Assembly: GCA_014905825.1 (NCBI GenBank)
Contig: JACGCN010000002.1
Span: forward strand, 1,364,001 to 1,428,000
Length of the DNA: 64,000 nt
Reading direction: 5' to 3'
From: Lyophyllum atratum
Taxonomy: Eukaryota; Basidiomycota; Agaricomycetes; Agaricales; Lyophyllaceae
Part shown: positions 23,023 through 33,704 of the stretch, piece after piece
Numbering within the stretch: the stretch's first letter is position 1
Layout: the number at the start of each line of letters is the position of its first letter
Notes under the pieces: model-generated
Database searches by the model: none
Told to the model about the DNA's origin: nothing
What the model saw: the letters and a program-made list of their open reading frames with translations, nothing else
Made by a program: the position numbers and the translations under genes

Positions 23023-25376
23023 ATGCGTTCCCAGAGGCCTGCTGCTCGCCCTCTTGTCCTGGCCCTCCTTTCCGTGCTGTTTGCTGCAAGTGTACATGCG
23101 TCCGAGAGTCTCTTGGTATCGAGGGATGGGGGGCACCACCATAATTCTCATTCCGCACCTCTCCTCGAGCTGAATGAGACCGAAGTCACGATGTACCACA
23201 CACCGACTCCCCCGTCGTATTACACAATTGACTTCGAGGGTGCAGGAGAGGGCACGCGCCACCCTGGTTTTATGATGGCGCACATCGTATTTATGTCTCT
23301 CGCGTTCTTTGTCGCGCTTCCCATAGGTGAACAAGTTGTATATGGCTCGCTATCATGGTGATTAATGATCATAATCAGGCATCGCAATGCGTTCCGTCAA
23401 CCATGCTGGCCACGGTTTTGCCATGGTCACATTCTATGCATTCTGTGCACTCGGTTGCGCCTCAAGTGGATTGTACAAGAAACTCACGCCTAATATGTAA
23501 GTGATCTGCGCTCGCTGCATTGGGCATCCGAGAAATCTGAACTCTTCAATGATTCCTGTAGGTACGAAGGTTAGTCAGAGCCATATCCAGCTCACTGCTC
23601 CTCGATTTGACTTCACCTGTCAGGCGCCGTTCACAGCAAGCAGGGGTATATGATCCTGCTTCTCGCCCTTTCTCTGTCAGCGATCGATATTCTCGTTATA
23701 TTGCGTCGCATCGTCGCATTCTGGAGAAGTGGAGAGAAGTTTTCGGTCAAGACATTCTGGAAGTCCACCATCCTCGGCCTGGATCTTGGCCGCAACAGTC
23801 CTGGACCAGAATACAGCAGGCTCGTGGTGCGAGAACCAGAGGAATTCGAGCAGGACAAGATCAGCCTGTCTCCGGTCCGGCAATCAGGAGATCTCGATCC
23901 TATTGAGGAATACAGTGGCGATACCGCAGAATGGGCCAACAATGTCGTACACCACCACCGTCGTGAACATTCTCGACAACAATCCACTGCGTCGGAAGGG
24001 ACAATATTTGGGACCGCTTCCCCAATGCGTTCTGTGGATAAGATACAAGATGTGAGAGGCACGTTAACTTCGAAAGTGGGACTCGTTCGTCAAATCGGGA
24101 AGGGGTGTTTCGCGGTGTTGGAAAGATTCCTTGTGATTGCGGGTTTTGCGCAAACGTTGCTGGGAGTCGTCATCTACACCGGTGCGTCTTAACAGCAGTC
24201 ATGCGTTGCTCGATGATGACATCAATTTAGGCGGATGCCGAGAGAGCTACGTCAACGGTTGCTTGGCCCACCTGATCAGTATGTTTTTTGCTTCCGTTCT
24301 TAATCCTTGGTATTTTCAAATCTAATTCAGTTTAATTTCTAATTTCAGAGGGTGGCATCTTTTGGTTGTATGGCCTGCTTTCCTTCGCTCGCTTCCTTGG
24401 ATCCTTTGCTGAACTTGGTTGGGCATGGAACCAAGCCCCTAAGAGAGGTTATGTCTCCGCCGAGTTCACCGAATCTCTTGTCATTTTCACAGTACGGGGT
24501 AACAAACATGTGGATGGAGAGATTTGGCGCTAAATATGGGGACCCGTTTACAACAAAACAAATCCAGCACATCGGGATCGCAGTAAGGATGACTTGATTC
24601 TCCTACACTTCAGCTTCACTGATTATACCACGAAGGTCATGTTCTGCTTCGCTGGTCTTGTTGGTGAGCCTCGAGGAAATCTCTTCAAACGGATCATTCT
24701 CAATGCGGTTCATAGGCATGGGGATTGAATCGAAGAAAATTCGCAGCTGGCTAGCTGCTTCAGCATTTGCCTCAATAAGCCATGACGATTTACCTCAAGA
24801 CGCTGTCGTAGAGCCACCTAGTTACTCGGCGAGCTTCAACCCTTTCCCTGCCCTCGTCATTGGTGTCACCGGGGCCGCCATGGCTGCACACACCCAGACC
24901 TATCTTTTCCAGGTGCGTTCTCTCCACTAAGATCATTACGAAATTTTTATCATTAAACCCTTCTCCAGGTCCAAATCCACGCGCTTTGGGGAAACCTACT
25001 TCTTGCTTTCTCAGTGCTCCGTTGCTTGACCTACTTCTTCCTGTGGCTAAGCCCTCCAAAGTCCGTTCTCCCTTCACGTCCTCCGACGGAAGCTCTTGGT
25101 AGCTTTTTCCTGGCCTGTGGGGGCCTGGTCTTTATATTTTCGACGGAGGAGGTCATGATTGCTGCCATGCGACGGGGTCGAGGATGGTATGTTGCCATAG
25201 TCTTCTTCGCCCGTAATTACTGGAATGACGCCCGAATTTTAGATGTCATGATGTTCCTGAATGTAGCCGTTGCAGTCACTTGCTTTGCTTTCTGTTGGAC
25301 GCTCTTTGTCGTTGGCTTCAAAGGCTGGCTAAAATCTCGTCTTCGCCCTGTTGTCTCGTATAGCAGTTCTGCGTGA
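23023..25376 (+). CDS. Ytp1-like multi-span membrane protein (one apparent frame break)
   Basis: Family of yeast YTP1; cytochrome b561-like topology, function unknown. A signal peptide (VLALLSVLFAASVHASE) is followed by a His-rich lumenal segment (GGHHHNSH). Membrane spans include FMMAHIVFMSLAFFVALPIG, YMILLLALSLSAIDILVI and FAMVTFYAFCALGCASSG. Exons include 23023-23326, 23379-23496, an 8-base exon 23562-23569, then 23634 onward. The conserved block ESLVIFT|YGVTNMWMERFGA is broken by one extra base near 24489-24492, leaving the gene out of frame as given. Later exons (FAGLVGMGIES, LWGNLLLAFSVLRCLTYFF) are normal. The splice site near 25182 is ambiguous. Confidence 0.75.
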
Positions 25377-25580
25377 TCCCTTTCACTATCCTGTTCTGGT
25401 CCCCTGCATCTGTATTATATACTTCCCCTGCATTTTCCCGCTCAATCTAGGTAGATTTATGTGCTATTTTCCCCTTGGCCCTCCGCGGCCACTACCGTAC
25501 TTAATTACTAAACACGATGTCGTAACGATGGCCCTAAAATGATGTACGACCCTCAATGGCAGATGCATATTCCTGATGTC

Positions 25581-26919
25581 TTAAGAATTGTACATGAGAA
25601 GTGTGTAATCACCCAGAGCGCCCATCCAGATCCAGAACCCGGCCCAACCACATCCAACAAACCCTTTCCAGCAGCTGGGACGACTGTCAAAGTCAGTCCG
25701 GTAGAGCACGCGAGCAAGCTGCATAGTAGCAATTCCAATGCCTAGGTAGAATGGCGATCCCTGACCATTTAGGTATCCGGCATATGATATCAGCGACATC
25801 GACGATATCGAGAGGCCACTAAGGATTGGTCGCGAATGGTTTCCAAACAGAAGAGCGGTTGATCGGATCCCGGCATGTACGTCGTCCAGTTTATCCTAAT
25901 TGCCTAGTCAGAAGCATGGCAATAGCAATGATGGCGAAAAATTACCTGGTGGGCGTATATACTATCGTAGACTAGCGTCCAACAGATGCCGCCGGCATAT
26001 AGAGGAGCACACACTGCCCAGTTAACGGATCCAGCCACGGCTGCCCAACCAAGGAGAGCACCCCAATTGAAAGCAAGACCTAGAGCACCGGAATAGTCAG
26101 AAGTGTGCCTTAGTTCCAAGAATCTCCAGGACTCACCAAGAACAGCCTGGGGCCAATGAGTCACTCTTTTCATAAACGGATAGATGGTTACGACCGACAG
26201 CGATGATGCGCCGAGCAGGATACTGCCGGAACATTCTCACTTATAGGCATGCATGGACGAAGGATGAGGACCACAGACCTGTACCAGTTTAGTTGAGTCA
26301 GGACCCCAAGGCCTGCCGTAAGCTGTGCACCGAGGAACACGACTGCCTGTCCATAAGTGATATCGCCTTTTGCCAGAGGTCGTTCCCGCGTCCTTGCTGG
26401 ACAGCTTTTAGCGGTGAATGGCTATACATGAGATAGTTCTCACCTACAGCCTTGTCGAGGTTTTTATCCCACATGTCATTGATGGTGCAGCCAGCGCCAC
26501 GCATAACAAGCGCTCCGAGACCGAATAGGCTGAGGTAGGTTAAAGGTGTGGTGAAGGGGATTTCTAGGGCATATGATGCCATGGTGATCGACCACGCTGG
26601 AGGCAATTGTCATTCGGCGGGTGATGATGATATGATTTGGTGGATCGGACGAACCGCAAGGATAGAAGAGTAAAAGAGTCCCGATAGGTTTGTCAATGCG
26701 CGTCAAATGGAGATATGGTTGAATTTTTCGGGGCAAGCGATCCACCCATGTTTTCCCGACCGTGGGTGTGGTCGAGGTCGAACAACGCGTCTGCGTCACG
26801 CGAAACGTGTATTTGTTGTTGACTTTGGGACATAGCCTACGGGTGAGGGGATTGCACCGTGTACTTCGATGTAGATTGGATTGAAGACGCGTCAGGCATC
26901 TCAATCCGAGACTAGTCAT
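25581..26919 (-). CDS. COQ2: 4-hydroxybenzoate polyprenyltransferase Coq2
   Basis: Mitochondrial inner-membrane UbiA-family enzyme that attaches the polyprenyl tail to 4-hydroxybenzoate in ubiquinone synthesis. Exon 1 (26655-26919) carries a basic presequence rich in Arg/Ser/Thr. Further exons are 26444-26596, 26279-26396 and more down to 25581. Both Asp-rich prenyl-diphosphate sites are present: [19 protein letters not shown] and [13 protein letters not shown]. The intron acceptor after 26397 is fixed by the [14 protein letters not shown] consensus. Entry motif: [19 protein letters not shown]. About seven membrane helices follow. Intact. Confidence 0.92.
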
Positions 26920-27138
26920 GGACGTTTGAAATTGCAAGTCACGCGTCAGTAATTTGTCACGATCCTGGCAACGTTACACTGACAGTGTACAGCTCTTCAG
27001 GACCAAGGTATCCGACATCGCTTATCCGACTCAATGCGATACTTGCGTGTATAGGGTATGAATTGATACAATGAAATGACGCGTGGTGACAATATACATG
27101 GCCCGAAATAAATGAATGAATCACGATCACCAGTCCCT

Positions 27139-28124
27139 TCACCATTCCTTGGCCAGCTTAAAGGACCAGTCCCAGTCTGCTCCATGGTTAGCATAGGGGT
27201 CCAGAGAGTATAGGTTGAAGCAAACAGACCAGCATAGACCTCTCCATCGTCGTCGATCACTCGGCTTCGAACTGAATAGGAACCAGAGCGAGCCAGCATA
27301 CCAGAAGGCGACTCCTCCGGCTCGAAGTTCTTCGTGTAGGGTTCTCCATTAGGCGAAGGGCCATAGGACCCCAGCATTTGCTCAAGTTTGTCGACTATAC
27401 GGCTGGGAGTGAGCAGATAACGATCATCGGTAATCTGAAAGCAGACCTTTGACGCCAGCTCGCTTCACCAGCTGGATGTATCGCACACCCTGAGTGTCAA
27501 ATGTTTCAATCAACACTGGACGAAGATCCAACAACTCATAGAACATACCGAAATGATGGAGTGATTCACCTTGAAAGTGATGCGTACGCTGCGATACTCG
27601 CCGTCAACTCCTGGCATACTTGATGGTTTCCAGACTCACTTGTACTCCACACCCTCCTTGATGACGATCGGATTTTTCTTTGTGTCGGCAAGCCTGGCGG
27701 TATCATTGAGATTAAACACGATCTTCCTCCCTGCAGGCAATGTGGGGGAGTCGAGCTCGAGAGTAAGGACAGTGACCTAGATGGATGTCAGATATAACAG
27801 AGTTAGTCAGAGCTTGCTCTTGCTGACCTTGGGTCCACTTGTAGCGCCACCAGCTGCACCAGGAACGATGCCTAGAGATGCCTTCCATCGAGCCAAGCTC
27901 TCGTCGTTAGCATCAAGCTGAGCATATTCATCGGTTGATTTAGCAGCACTGGGTTTGTAGCCTAGGGATAAACGATGATCAGTACAACAGATTGGATCGA
28001 GCGTGCCACTTGGCGGACCTGGGGTAGTGGTAGGCTTAAGATCATCTTGGTCTTCGTTCTAAACACAAGACGGAGGTCAACTGGATGTGGCAACAGATGA
28101 TGGATCTCGACCCACAGTGGACAT
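27139..28124 (-). CDS. RDI1: Rho GDP-dissociation inhibitor (RhoGDI)
   Basis: Cytosolic chaperone that extracts prenylated Rho GTPases from membranes. Eight exons (28116-28124, 28019-28058, 27828-27961, 27640-27776, 27549-27588, 27447-27489, 27230-27394, 27139-27176) give 201 residues, the usual size. Family text: DESLARWKASLG in the regulatory arm; SGVRYIQLVKRAGVKVDK, MLGSYGPSPNGEPY and SGMLARSGSYSVRSRVIDDD in the immunoglobulin-like fold; and the closing ADWDWSFKLAKEW. The first exon has only nine coding bases (M-S-T). The gene lies about 220 bases upstream of COQ2 on the same strand. Confidence 0.93.
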
Positions 28125-28462
28125 GGCTATATTCTAGATGAAACTGGCGATGGATTGGCTTGCCCACAGCTGCGCTAAGTTGGCTACATATCGATTTCAC
28201 ACGCGCCCTTTGCCGAGATTCAGTTGACGACTATTTCCAGCCATTTCCAACAACAAACAATCCATCTCTCTCCGACGCCAAGATCAACATCAGCGTTCTA
28301 ATCGAGTAGTATGTCCACAATCGTAACTATATAATGTGACTAACCTCCATCCAAATATCATTTACATATGTCCGAAAGAATAGAAAGATCATGCCAGGTA
28401 TATACGTATGTGTGAAGCGACAGGGGCGACGAATAGCCGTAGGGTCTTGAAGCACAACTGGA
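28125..28462. other. Intergenic region between RDI1 and the first CCCH gene
   Basis: Holds the RDI1 promoter and the 3' end of the next gene on the same strand. No supported gene or repeat. Confidence 0.45.
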
Positions 28463-30332
28463 TTAATTAGATGTCGAGGTCGACGGCTCGCTAGGGGCGG
28501 TAGAAGGATGCATAGCTTCTGTATATTTCGTCAGTATTTGTATATTTTATAGTATATTCCGCATACCCCCTTTGAACCAGCATTTTCCCTTGCTGAGATG
28601 GAAGCATTTCGGTCCATTGGGACAAATATGGCCCCAGCAGCAATTTTCTCCATATGGGCACTGAACGCCTAAACGGAGATGCTTCAGCTAAGGTTGAGCG
28701 AGCCTCAGTCCTCGACGTACTGTTTTTCAACCAATTGCACGGAGCTTTCTTGGCATTGCTTGCGAGCGAGGCCAGTTGCTCCGGGGTCAAGATATAATCG
28801 TGCGAGTATTTGCATACAGCAGCCTGATCGGATGTTCATGTGTCGTATGAGGGCAGAAACAGAAATGCTCACTCCTTTCGAACAAGACATCAAATAGTGT
28901 TCATTGCAGGGTGGCGGATTTTCTGAGATTGTTGGATCAAATTATCGGCGAAAAAGAGGAGGTGCAACATACGTCTATGTAAAGGCTAAAATAAAAGCGG
29001 TGATCATGAGATTAGTCCTGCCACGATTATCAAGGGGGTGTTTTATACCAGAGACGGATCAATCATGCGACCACCTGCTCGAGCCGGGGACTGCGGACTT
29101 ATGAGTCCACCATTTGTTGTCACGGTGCTGAATGAGCCCACAGTCAATGGTGTAAGTTTCGTGAAACCTCTTCCTGACGGCCGGTCCGTCATGAACAACC
29201 TGTCCACATTTAACCGAGGAAGGGAGGGTAGCCTGGCGTCGACATCGAGTTCACTTGAAGATCGAAGCATGACTATTTTCCCAAGAAGCTGCTCCTTTTC
29301 CAGTGTGCTGAACATCGACATATAGCCCGATACGTCCGATTGACCACCTAAGCCGCCCACGGTAAATATTTTGGTCCATGCGCAGTTGTTGGTTTCTTAC
29401 CGCCAAAGAAGACGCGTAAGGTTTGAGGGAAACGCGTGTATGTCTGCAAATACTCTAGATCCGGTGTTTAGTGCTGATGAAAATTTCAACCATAGAAACA
29501 TAGAAAATTCCACCTTTTATCTTGGAATCGGCAGTGTCCTTGTTGAAACCAACATCAACCATTAAAAAGCGGGGCGAGGACTGGCTGAATCCCTGACCCC
29601 ATAACTCAATACCTCCAGTGGGAAGGGCGAATAGTTTGACTCACTGTAAGAAAACCTTCGAATTGTTCCGGAGTGCACATTTTATGAGCTCTAAGGATGT
29701 CGTCCCACTCCATTTTGTTATAATAAATCGTGATCCAGAAGGAGAGGCGACCAAAAATATGAACATCTTCGTTTGAGAGATACTCCGCAATCGATTTGGT
29801 GAGCTGCTGCGCCGCTGCCCTTCCACCTTGTTGCCCCTGCGCGAGAAGCTCCCGAATAAATATGTTCTCGTCGCCGTTGATAACGCACAAGATAAGAGGA
29901 TTCTGGTTCTGTGGCGCGGGTTAGGAAACAAGGTCAAGGAGAGAGGTAGAAAAAGTAGTACTCTAAAACAGTCCAAATTTGATATTTGCCTATTCAGCGC
30001 GGCGACCTGCACATTATGTGCTTTGGTTTCGCGTTCGGAAGCCTCGAGTGCAACCGAGTGCGCCTGTTTCCAAACAGAAATCTCTACTTCAAGTTCTGAA
30101 ACTCGATTCTCAAGCTCAGCATTGCGTTTGACCGTGGTAGTCGAGAGGGCTGCATGATTGACGCGTCAGCAATGTCGAAAATCAAAGGTGAAATGGAGAA
30201 TGCTACTCAGAAGCCGGGTGAGGGTTTCGTCCCTGACGTGAAAAAAATTCTGACGTAAGTTACCAACTGGAGACACCGAAAAAGACCATACCAGAGCTGC
30301 TGGTTGGCCTCGGCCAGCGGTTGAGTAGCCAT
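28463..30332 (-). CDS. Coiled coil + PIN/NYN-like domain + CCCH zinc-finger protein (paralogue A)
   Basis: Twelve exons join in phase (30292-30332, 30207-30232, 29962-30149, 29645-29908, 29514-29592, 29401-29454, 29049-29347, 28973-28985, 28873-28922, 28721-28823, 28567-28668, 28463-28518) to 424 residues. A coiled coil (ELENRVSELEVEI) comes first. A globular domain follows: LILCVINGDENIFIRELL, SFWITIYYN, FLMVDVGFNKDTADSKIK, RVFFGGGQSDVSGYMSMF and KIVMLRSSSELDV. I read this as a PIN/NYN-like nuclease fold (inference). It probably corresponds to the fungal domain catalogued as DUF7923. CCCH fingers follow: C-x7-C-x6-C-x3-H (CNEHYLMSC), C-x8-C-x5-C-x3-H (CNWLKNSVQC) and a third Cys-rich segment. 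The first Asp of the presumed active site is Asn here (NGD). Confidence 0.75.
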
Positions 30333-30868
30333 GACAGGCTGGCTGAGGGAGTAGTTGAGGGGGAGGCGGGAATGAAGACGTACGATGTGAGTCAACGTGG
30401 GGTGGCTTTAAAGACGACGTCTTCCATACAAATGAAAGGTAAAGAGCGGCTTCTCCGGGTTCTATTGCCAGAAAGGTACCAATCGAACGGGGAAGATGGT
30501 TCAGAAGCTTCGAAAGTCACACGAACAGGATCTAGCCAGGCAACGCAACCCGTTATAAGGGTGCCATAAACCAAAACACATACATCCCCTGCTGCTGTGC
30601 CCCTACGTTATGCACTGGACCCATCATGATTTGGTGCATCACGAAAACGCCCATCTGCATTGATGTTTTGCCATGGAGGGAGAACGAACAAGAGATTTGT
30701 CACACTCGGATTCCCGCGGGAGAATACCTCCTCGACCGCCTTCGCTGACTTTGAACTTCCCCCAGTGCAACACAGGTCGTCGCATGGCATTCATATGGCA
30801 TAGGTTGTATACACAAAGCATAGGTAAGTATAGTTGATCATAGTCATTCCAGCTCATCTCAATCATAT
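30333..30868. other. Spacer between the two CCCH paralogues
   Basis: Promoter of paralogue A and 3' flank of paralogue B. No supported gene. Confidence 0.45.
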
Positions 30869-32871
30869 TCAAACTTGCTCATCAGCGATCTTCGGCTCCT
30901 TGTGCATGTCAGCTGCACCGGCGGCTAAGATCAGGCAACTCGTCAAACACAGCATCAGAATACTCACCTCCCAAAAACTTGCAGCGTCCCTGTTTGAAAA
31001 AGTGGCACTTGGTCGACAGCGAGCAGTAATGGCCGTAACAACATTCATCGCCCCACAAGCAAGTTTCTCCTACAGTGCGTTCAGGCAATGAGACACGACG
31101 GATGACAGAGGATCGTGGATCTAGGCACACGCACCTTTATTGATAGCAGGGCAGGGTGCCTTCTTTGCGTTCACGCGGATCTCTGCAAAGTGGTCGGCTT
31201 CCAAGAGGTAGTCATGTCCATACTTGCACTCAGCGCCGTGTTTGCAGTTCGCCAGATAGAACAAGGTACACGGAGGAGGTTTATCTAGACCGCCGATCAG
31301 CGCAACAGTCCGGACAGAATATTTGCTTGATGTCACATACGTTTCGATAACGGCTATAATAATTCACGTTCGTCAGGACCAGAATTAAACCATATCAGCA
31401 TGCTTCGTCACAGCATCAAACTTACGATGTTGGGGTTAACATGTCTAGATCGCGCGAATGTTGGCGCTGGGCGCTCTGGGAGATCATCGCTCGCCTCACT
31501 TGTGGTGCTACCGCTTGAGTCCAAGTCAGGAGTTGGAACGCGTTTCTGGGCGTGCTGAACTGCAGAAGAATAACTTGATGGAATGGAAGGGCGACGCGGG
31601 AGGATAGATACTTCGGCCTGTATCGTGGGTTCCGGGGTAGTGCCAGGACCTTGATCAAGTTCCGGAAGTCCCAGCGGCATGGGTACAGACGGCGGACACG
31701 GAGCTGGACCCACCCGGGGAGAAGAATTGATGTGGCCAGTCTGACCAGTCAATGTAACTTGGGAGGGGTGCGATATGACAAGTTTTTGCGTCAAAAATAG
31801 TTCAGGAATGGTCAAAACTGGGAGCTCGAGATCCGCAATTCCAGCAGCCATGTCGGCATAGCTTCGGAGGAGGATTAACTTCTGTTTGAATCCGGCAGTG
31901 ATTTGCGAACGGAGATTGGTGACATAACCATTGTCGTGACAGCCTAGAAAAACGTCAGATATCGGTATCTCGAAGAGGCGTCGGACTCACCGCCAAAGAT
32001 AATCTTATATGTTTGGGGCAGACGAATCTCATCTTCCAGGCGTGCTGTGGAAGATTGAGATATTGTCCATGACGACAAGGATTGGCGGCTTTACCCTTTA
32101 TTTTGGCGTCTGCTGCCTCTTTCGCATCGCCGACATCCACCATTAAGAACCGCTCAGCGGCCTGGTTGAACCCCATCATGAAGTCTTCAAATTTTTGTTT
32201 TGCCATCATATTACCAACGCGTCCGAAGGTGTCGACCAGCCCGCGTTTGTTTAAAAACACATAAACCCACAGTTGATACTGATTAGCTCCATAAGTCGAT
32301 GACATGTGTTGCAGGATAGAGTCAGACAGTTTCTGCGCCGCAGTATGTCCACCTGCTCTGCCTTGAGCGATAAGTTCACTAGAGAAAATAGCGCCATCGC
32401 CATCAAGGAGAGTCACAACGCGGAAACCCTTTCGTACGATGAGTTTTGACTTGTGGCACTGAACATATAACTAGAATGCCCACCTTAATTTGGTTTTCCA
32501 GATCCTCCTTGTCCTTTACCGCATCTTGCTTTAACTTCTCAAGTTGTCGCCTTTCCGAGTCGACGTCATTGTATGCCCTCTTGTAGACATTCAATTCCGC
32601 TTCGAGTTTCTGGATTTTGTCTCCGTAGAAGGTCTCATTTCCCAGCATGTTCAGTATTTCACCTATGAGTATCCACAGAGTTATAAAAGACGTTCAAAGT
32701 AAGCCAAGACACACACATACCTCTCAGCTGCTCGAAGCAAAATCCGCTGCAGGGGTTGGGACCAAAGGGTCAGTCAATCACGTTGAGGTGATTGGTGTTT
32801 CTGACATACACTCGATGGGCTTGAGGCTGGGGCGGTGAAGCGGGACGTATATCCTTGGTCGGTTCATTCAT
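30869..32871 (-). CDS. Coiled coil + PIN/NYN-like domain + CCCH zinc-finger protein (paralogue B)
   Basis: Ten exons join in phase (32810-32871, 32721-32746, 32484-32662, 32095-32428, 31991-32044, 31426-31943, 31341-31353, 31135-31284, 30968-31069, 30869-30924) to 497 residues. N-terminal coiled coil: KIQKLEAELNVYKRAY. The core domain keeps all acidic positions: VVTLLDGDGAIFSSELI, LWVYVFLNKRGL, FLMVDVGDAKEAADAKIK, YKIIFGGCHDNGYVTNL and KLILLRSYADMAAG. It is followed by a Pro/Ser-rich linker, then fingers CTLFYLANCKHGAECKYGH, CPAINKGETCLWGDECCYGH (spacing less regular) and a third Cys cluster (CSLSTKCHFFKQGRC). The nuclease-like reading is inference; the CCCH part is clear. Same strand and same exon plan as paralogue A. 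Confidence 0.77.
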
Positions 32872-33704
32872 ATCGTAGAACATGAGAGAGTATCTGGTTC
32901 AGTGGGGTTGGTACAGTGGAATTCTTGCAGTATGGAAAAGAATTCTCGAATCGCGGGAGCATATAAGTCGTGTGCCTTGAGGCAACCCGAAGGACGTGTA
33001 CAAACCGCGTGGATCGAGATGGTTGTAGAAGTTCAATTCCAGGGTTCTAAGCCACACATGGGGGCGTGTAACAGTACGATGGACACGGCACGTTGTACAT
33101 GCATGCATTGTCAGTTTCAGCAGATTAATCGAAGGTCAATGTGAATTTGGAGCACTGTCCCATTGACGCGGAGGGTCTATAGAAGATATCAACAGTACTT
33201 GGCCCAACTCTTCAACAGCCAAAAGCCAGTTTGAAACCGTAGCTGAATCAGTCAAAAACCTGCGCCAGGAACACCACTGCGTGGCCAGGCTCAAACGTCA
33301 AGTCAGCACATCAAAGGGAAAAGGTGCGTGACCGGCACATCCGTCTCCTGAGATCGGTTTAGCTCCGTAGCTCATGTACTTCGAGATTACAGCGTTTCAG
33401 CCCAAGACCAGCAGAAAGTGTGACTCGATGTTCGATGATGGCCATTGGCCCGGGATGGCTGATGCATGCGCAGGATGTAGCCCAAGGATCATAAGGAGAT
33501 AAGCACTCAAAGCGGGATATCTGGGTAGCAATGGTGGAGTTCTCACATAGAGCCGTAACTTGTCGAATGGGTCTTGCTATAGAACATGATGGGATCGGAA
33601 GTTAATTCGAAGCTTGAGATAGCCGTGCACGTGACGCATGCGCAGGGATGTCTTGAACATCGCGTTCAAGTTCAACGTGTTGTCTGACGTGGATCGACTG
33701 TGCA
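32872..33704. other. Intergenic region between paralogue B and the GH9 gene
   Basis: 833 bases with divergent promoters. I find no supported gene, tRNA or repeat. Confidence 0.45.

Noticed and set aside
33000..33700. Possible tRNA or small RNA gene in the long spacer
   Set aside because: I found no tRNA T-loop signature or cloverleaf, and no clear promoter boxes.
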